Shown one piece after another: positions 60,254-64,000 of a DNA stretch of 64,000 nucleotides; position 1 is the first letter of the stretch; each line of letters begins with the position of its first letter. This stretch comes from Haematobia irritans (Eukaryota; Arthropoda; Insecta; Diptera; Muscidae): the NCBI RefSeq assembly GCF_050003625.1, contig NC_134397.1:73263551-73327550 (forward strand), in the 5' to 3' direction. Below the pieces are notes generated by a model, which saw nothing but the letters and a program-made list of their open reading frames with translations, made no database searches and was not told the origin of the DNA. Made by a program: the position numbers and the translations under genes.

Positions 60254-60281
60254 GTTATCAAGCTCTTAACAAATCACCCTT
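60254..60281 (-). repeat. Right terminal inverted repeat of the mariner-like element
   Basis: Read from the outside, the end is AAGGGTGATTTGTTAAGAGC, matching the left end in the first 10 bases and partly after. A run of ten A residues lies just inside it. The duplicated TA follows at 60282-60283. Confidence 0.8.
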
Positions 60282-60283
60282 TA

Positions 60284-61497
60284 TCTCTTAGATGCACTGC
60301 AAATGTTTCCGCAGTTTTTTCATTATTTCTGCACCAAGGTCCTTTTGTGGTTTTTATTACTGTTTTCCTTCTTACTGGTCGTTTCAGATATTTCGTTGCC
60401 ATCCATAACTTATATTCATTGTATTTAGAGTAATTAATTTCATTGAGAAATTCTGCTGTTTTTCTGTTTTTAAATTCAGAAAGCAGCTTTGTTAAATCTT
60501 TAGAAGCTTTGTTAAACAATCGCTTATCATACATACATCTACTGTTTTGCCATTTTTTCCTTAATCTTCTTTTTTCACGAACAAGGTGTTGTATTTCTGT
60601 TGTCGTTTGAAAATTTGGTCTCCTGTTATCTAGAGTTATGTTTTGTTCGGGAGTAGCAATTTTACCAGCAGTGTGGATGAGGTTTGTAAAACTTTCAACT
60701 GCTTCGTCAAGTTCCGTGCCAGTTTTAAGCCGAATGTTTAGTTCTAAGTTGTCGTCTAAGTATTTTTGAAATGTTGGGATGTGTGAGTTTCTTCTCAGTA
60801 TATTGCATCTGCCTGATTTTAATTCAAAGTGTGTATTTAGATTAACCAATATTGGGGTATGATCAGAGCTTAAATCATTACTTCCGATAATCTCAAGCTT
60901 ATTGTTATGAATCCCTTTATAAACAACAAAATCCAACAGGTCTGGAATTTTTTGAGGATCACTGGGCCAATAAGTAGGGAACCCTGTGGACAATGTTGTC
61001 AGTTTATTTTTCGTTATACATTTGTATAATTCCCTCCCCTTTGGATTTATTAGCCTAGAACCCCACCATGGGTGCTTGGCATTAAAATCGCCACCGACAA
61101 AGAACCGGCCACCTAATTTCCTAAAAAAGTCTTCGTATTCTTGACAAACTATGTTGTATCTTGGAGGGAAATAAATAGATGAAAACACTATTTCTCCCTC
61201 ACTGCTGTTCACACTGATATTTGTGGCTTGAAGGAAAACGTACTGTATTGGATCTAAAATTTTGTATTTAATAGACGATTTTATTAGTATGGCTGATCCA
61301 GCATGAGCGCTATTATCTGGGTGATTAGAACAAATTAGATCAAATCCATTTATTTTAAAGAAGCTTTTTGAAGTGAAGTGTGTCTCAGAGATTAAAAATA
61401 TGTCAATAAAATTCGATTTTAGAAAGAGCTCTATTTCTCTTATATGGTTGGTCATGCCATTTGCATTCCATATAGCTATACGCAGACTTAATTGCAT
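60284..61497 (-). pseudogene. Jockey ORF2 endonuclease part, copy 2 (cut by mariner insertion)
   Basis: About 404 codons from the ORF2 start to the transposon, after which the frame ends within a few codons in the inverted repeat (KG, stop at 60274). The endonuclease motifs equal copy 1: WNANG, SETHF, GGDFNAKH and SSDH. One amino-acid difference is visible: residue 281 is Ala here and Asp in copy 1 (base 60657). The break falls in the linker at VHLRD, 3' of the endonuclease, so a free endonuclease could be made but it would lack the RT. Confidence 0.88.
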
Positions 61498-62621
61498 AAT
61501 TTTTTCAGAATAATTTGCATGAGATTCAGTAGTGTGTTTGTCATTTCAGTTTGCTTCTGAATAAGAATTTCAATATTTTTTAAAATAGTATTGTCTGGAT
61601 TAGCACTAGCTGCTTGGGCATACGACAAATTATTCGAATTGTTTGTATTATTGATTGTGCTAAAATTACGAATTACTGGAGTATAGTGTTCGAAATTTTG
61701 GTTTTGAACATTCTTACTTATATTTCGATCGTGTCTGCTAGCAATTCTTTTCTTTTGAATAATATTTTTGTACACTTCGCAGCCCTTATAATTTGCAGTG
61801 TGATGTTGTTTGCAGTTAGCGCATCGTGCGTGGGTGCTCGCTGTTTTCTCACACTCGTTTGTCGGGTGGCTCTCTCCACACTTAACACAGTTATAGTTAT
61901 TCCTACAGTAGGTTTTGGTATGTCCGAATTGTTGACATCTATGGCACTGGACTATGTCATCAGTTTTATGTGGCGGTTCTATTTTAACAACAGCGTTATA
62001 CAGTCGATCTATTTCATACACATCTTTATTATTTGGAGCAGGCTCCAAGTCGACGAAAAACATTGGTAAAGGCTCTTTGTTTAACTTACTTTTAACATTA
62101 GTAATACTCCTTACTATATGGCCTTTGTTTTCCAACTCGATTTGAAGTTCATCAACTGGTGTAGTATGGTGTAACTTTTTTATGACTACTCTATATGAGC
62201 GTTCTCTTTTAAGCTGATATGTGTGAAATGATATCTTTTTCTCGTCAAGATATTTGACGATTGTTCTGTAACTCGGTACATCCTTTACCATCAGTCTTAT
62301 TTGACCAAACTTGAGCGATTTGTAAGTAGAATTTACTTTATCTATTAATCCAGAAAAACTATTTGTCATTTTTCTTATATCACCAACATTTGGTATCATG
62401 ATTGGGGGAGGTCTTTCAAAGTCGACGTTGCTTACATTGGTTTGGGTATTATCGTCATTCGAGTGATCAAGTAGTGAGAATGAATTTTGATTGTTTTCTT
62501 TGTACGAAACTTTATTAACATATGCGTTCGGCGAAGAGAGGTGCCTCTTTGTTGTTCTTCTTGGAGGGGGAACTTGCCAGTTGTCGTCGCTGCTGCTGCT
62601 TTGTGCATTACCACCAATCAT
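61488..62621 (-). CDS. Jockey ORF1, Gag-like zinc-knuckle protein, copy 2
   Basis: This 377-codon frame encodes the same protein as copy 1 as far as I can see, including the PRE_C2HC-like region (about 140-220) and the three CCHC knuckles at residues 226-239, 245-257 and 267-281. It is intact and overlaps the ORF2 start by 10 nt (61488-61497). Its expected role is RNA binding and particle assembly for the element. It could still act in trans if transcribed, because the leader and initiator are also preserved. Confidence 0.93.
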   Translation of the reverse strand: MIGGNAQSSSSDDNWQVPPPRRTTKRHLSSPNAYVNKVSYKENNQNSFSLLDHSNDDNTQTNVSNVDFERPPPIMIPNVGDIRKMTNSFSGLIDKVNSTYKSLKFGQIRLMVKDVPSYRTIVKYLDEKKISFHTYQLKRERSYRVVIKKLHHTTPVDELQIELENKGHIVRSITNVKSKLNKEPLPMFFVDLEPAPNNKDVYEIDRLYNAVVKIEPPHKTDDIVQCHRCQQFGHTKTYCRNNYNCVKCGESHPTNECEKTASTHARCANCKQHHTANYKGCEVYKNIIQKKRIASRHDRNISKNVQNQNFEHYTPVIRNFSTINNTNNSNNLSYAQAASANPDNTILKNIEILIQKQTEMTNTLLNLMQIILKKLCN

Positions 62622-62842
62622 TCTGGGTGGTGCGGGTGGTAAGTGCCCGCAACGCCAAGAAAGGAATGTCTTTTAATGTTCTCTCTTCGCTGAGATGTTT
62701 GTTGGTATCTTTCAAGAATAAAGTTTTGTTTACTATTTTAAAATAGTTTGTAAACAATAACAAAATGCACTGATTTTTGGCGCAAGAATATACGATCTTC
62801 CGTGTAGTATGTACGCACAGCATCACTATCAGAAGAAGACTG
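62622..62842 (-). other. 5' UTR of Jockey copy 2
   Basis: A 221-nt leader matching that of copy 1, with one substitution seen (TTTTAATGTTC against TTTTGATGTTC on the plus strand, about 62674). Confidence 0.8.
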
Positions 62843-62843
62843 A
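62809..62843 (-). promoter_or_regulatory. Internal promoter of Jockey copy 2 (initiator plus DPE-like)
   Basis: Same TCAGTC initiator with +1 A at 62841, and GTACAT at +28 to +33 (62814-62809). Transcription from here would run leftward through ORF1 into the mariner-like element. Confidence 0.62.
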
Positions 62844-62856
62844 GTTTAGGAGATAT
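62843..62856. repeat. Right target site duplication of Jockey copy 2
   Basis: AGTTTAGGAGATAT, equal to 57673-57686, followed by satellite in register (GACCAAAAG). Confidence 0.92.
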
Positions 62857-63040
62857 GACCAAAAGAAGTTTTTCATATAAAAATTTCAATTTTTTTAGGA
62901 TTGGGTGGATTTTTCGATTTTTTGAGGGTGGTTACGAATTAAAGCCCTTTTCGCTCTAGGACGCTTAGTTTAGGAGATATGGCCAAAAGAAGTTTTTCAT
63001 ATAAAAATTTCAATTTTTTTAGGATTTGGGTGGATTTTTC

Positions 63041-63059
63041 CACTATCAGAAGAAGACTG
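63041..63059 (-). other. Solo 19-nt remnant of the Jockey 5' end (scar 3)
   Basis: CACTATCAGAAGAAGACTG in the same monomer context as at 48479 and 52800, offset 14562 bp from the first. It lies 199 bp to the right of the intact element 5' end, the same arrangement as at copy 1. Confidence 0.88.
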
Positions 63060-64000
63060 AGTTTAGGAGATATGACCAAAAGAAGTTTTTCATATAAAAA
63101 TTTCAATTTTTTTAGGATTGGGTGGATTTTTCGATTTTTTGAGGGTGGTTACGAATTAAAGCCCTTTTCGCTCTAGGACGCTTAGTTTAGGAGATATGGC
63201 CAAAAGAAGTTTTTCATATAAAAATTTCAATTTTTTTAGGATTTGGGTGGATTTTTCGATTTTTTTGGGGGTGGTCACGAATTATCGTCCTTTTCGCTCT
63301 AGGACGCTTAGTTTAGGAGATACGGCCAAAAGAAGTTTTTCATATAAAAATTTCAATTTTTTTAGGATTTGGGTGGATTTTTCGATTTTTTGGGGGTGGT
63401 TACGAATTATCGTCCTTTTCGCTCTAGGGCGCTTAGTTTAGGAGATATGACCAAAAGAAGTTTTTCATATAAAAATTTCAATTTTTTTAGGATTGGGTGG
63501 ATTTTTCGATTTTTTGAGGGTGGTTACGAATTATCGTCCTTTTCGCTCTACGACGCTTAGTTTAGGAGATATGACCAAAAGAAGTTTTTCACATAAAAAT
63601 TTCAATTTTTTTAGGATTTGGGTGGATTTTGCGAATTTTTGAGGGTTGTTACGAATTATCGTCCTTTTCGCTCTAGGACGCTTAGTTTAGGAGATATGGC
63701 CAAAAGAAGTTTTTCATATAAAAATTTCAATTTTTTTAGGATTTGGGTGGATTTTTCGATTTTTTGGGGGTGGTCACGAATTATCGTCCTTTTCGCTCTA
63801 GGACGCTTAGTTTAGGAGATATGGCCAAAAGAAGTTTTTCATATAAAAATTTCAATTTTTTTAGGATTTGGGTGGCTTTTTCGATTTTTTGGGGGTGGTC
63901 ACGAATTATCGTCCTTTTCGCTCTAGGACGCTTAGTTTAGAAGATATGGCCAAAAGAAGTTTTTCATATAAAAATTTCACTTTTTTTAGGATTGGGTGGA

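Larger units (their letters stand above)
59349..60281 (+). mobile_element. Internally deleted mariner-like element (DD41D type)
   Basis: This 933-bp element starts AAGGGTGATTC and ends with the inverted AATCACCCTT, inserted at a TA that is duplicated at 59347-59348 and 60282-60283. The empty site is seen in copy 1 as GTGATTATATCTC (about 45714-45726). It encodes a transposase with both ends but no middle: the first 20 codons, then the catalytic domain in another frame. Spacing of the last two catalytic aspartates is DD41D, which fits the rosa-type branch of mariner-like elements. Full-length relatives are about 1.3 kb, so roughly 0.4 kb is missing. It cannot make a complete transposase, but its ends could be moved by one supplied in trans. 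Confidence 0.93.
57687..62842 (-). mobile_element. Jockey-clade non-LTR retrotransposon, copy 2, interrupted by a mariner-like element
   Basis: This is the same element as at 44056-48280, full length at both ends, with the same 14-bp target duplication and the same ORF2 frameshift. Excluding the 933-bp insert and its TA duplication it is 4221 bp. Differences noticed by eye are four substitutions (at about 58884, 60657, 61168 and 62674) and a T run shorter by four; others may exist. Near identity implies a recent duplication or gene conversion. ORF2 is doubly broken, by the frameshift and by the transposon. Confidence 0.95.
57420..64000. other. Segmental duplication carrying Jockey copy 2 (homologous to 43790-49438)
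   Basis: Left satellite flank, retrotransposon, right flank and the 19-nt scar all match the copy 1 region. The offset is 13631 bp left of the T run, 13627 bp inside the RT part and 14562 bp right of the mariner insertion. The changes in offset equal the 4-nt shorter T run and the 933-bp element plus its 2-bp target duplication. On the left the match fails near 43785/57416. On the right it continues to the window edge. Confidence 0.9.
62843..64000. repeat. Satellite array 3, continuing past the window edge
   Basis: About nine monomers of the same satellite, matching 48281-49438 at an offset of 14562 bp with few differences (for example GGTTACG here against GGATACG at about 48837, and a CACATAAAAAT change near 63590). 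No gene is present. Confidence 0.96.

Noticed and set aside
44056..62842. Two independent Jockey insertions with target-site preference for the satellite
   Set aside because: Shared frameshift, shared downstream scar and matching flanks over more than 1 kb make duplication of one insertion far more likely.
1..64000. tRNA, rRNA or snRNA genes
   Set aside because: I saw no box A/B arrangement, rRNA core or snRNA-like segment in the satellite or transposons. A covariance-model search was not possible here.

Overview
The window is eukaryotic repeat DNA, most likely from an arthropod and probably an insect. It shows no single-copy host gene, no structural RNA gene and no bacterial-style operon. 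The background, about 54.6 of 64 kb, is one AT-rich tandem satellite with a monomer of about 125 bp (about 35% G+C by hand count of the consensus). I estimate roughly 440 monomers, all in the same orientation. The arthropod call is inference from the two transposon families present (a Jockey-clade non-LTR retrotransposon and a DD41D mariner-like element) and from the initiator/DPE-type promoter of the retrotransposon. I cannot name the species or order.

Layout. 1-44055: uninterrupted satellite with layered higher-order repeats (HORs). Long-range repeat offsets are about 2250, 2332, 1465, 5350, 7405, 3966, 6916, 1955, 3020 and 3880 bp. 44056-48280: a full-length Jockey-clade element on the minus strand, flanked by a 14-bp target site duplication cut from the satellite. 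It has a Gag-like ORF1 with three zinc knuckles and an ORF2 with apurinic endonuclease and reverse transcriptase, broken by one frameshift. 48281-57686: more satellite with its own HORs (offset 4321 bp; local 4-mer, 3-mer and 6-mer expansions). It contains two tiny scars made of the first 19 nt of the retrotransposon. 57687-62842: a second, almost identical copy of the retrotransposon, interrupted inside ORF2 by a 933-bp mariner-like element with a TA target duplication. 62843-64000: satellite again, with a third scar.

How the parts relate. The two retrotransposon copies share the target duplication, the neighbouring satellite variants, the 19-nt scar downstream and the same ORF2 frameshift. 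They therefore descend from one insertion copied with its flanks by segmental duplication or unequal exchange, not from two insertions. The mariner-like element is in only one copy, so it arrived after the duplication. It is internally deleted: it keeps the catalytic DD41D domain but has lost most of the DNA-binding half.

Relative history read from the sequence: satellite expansion; Jockey insertion; frameshift; deletion creating the 19-nt scar in a duplicated copy; block duplications; mariner insertion. The region resembles pericentromeric or centromeric heterochromatin, but nothing in the sequence alone proves that location.
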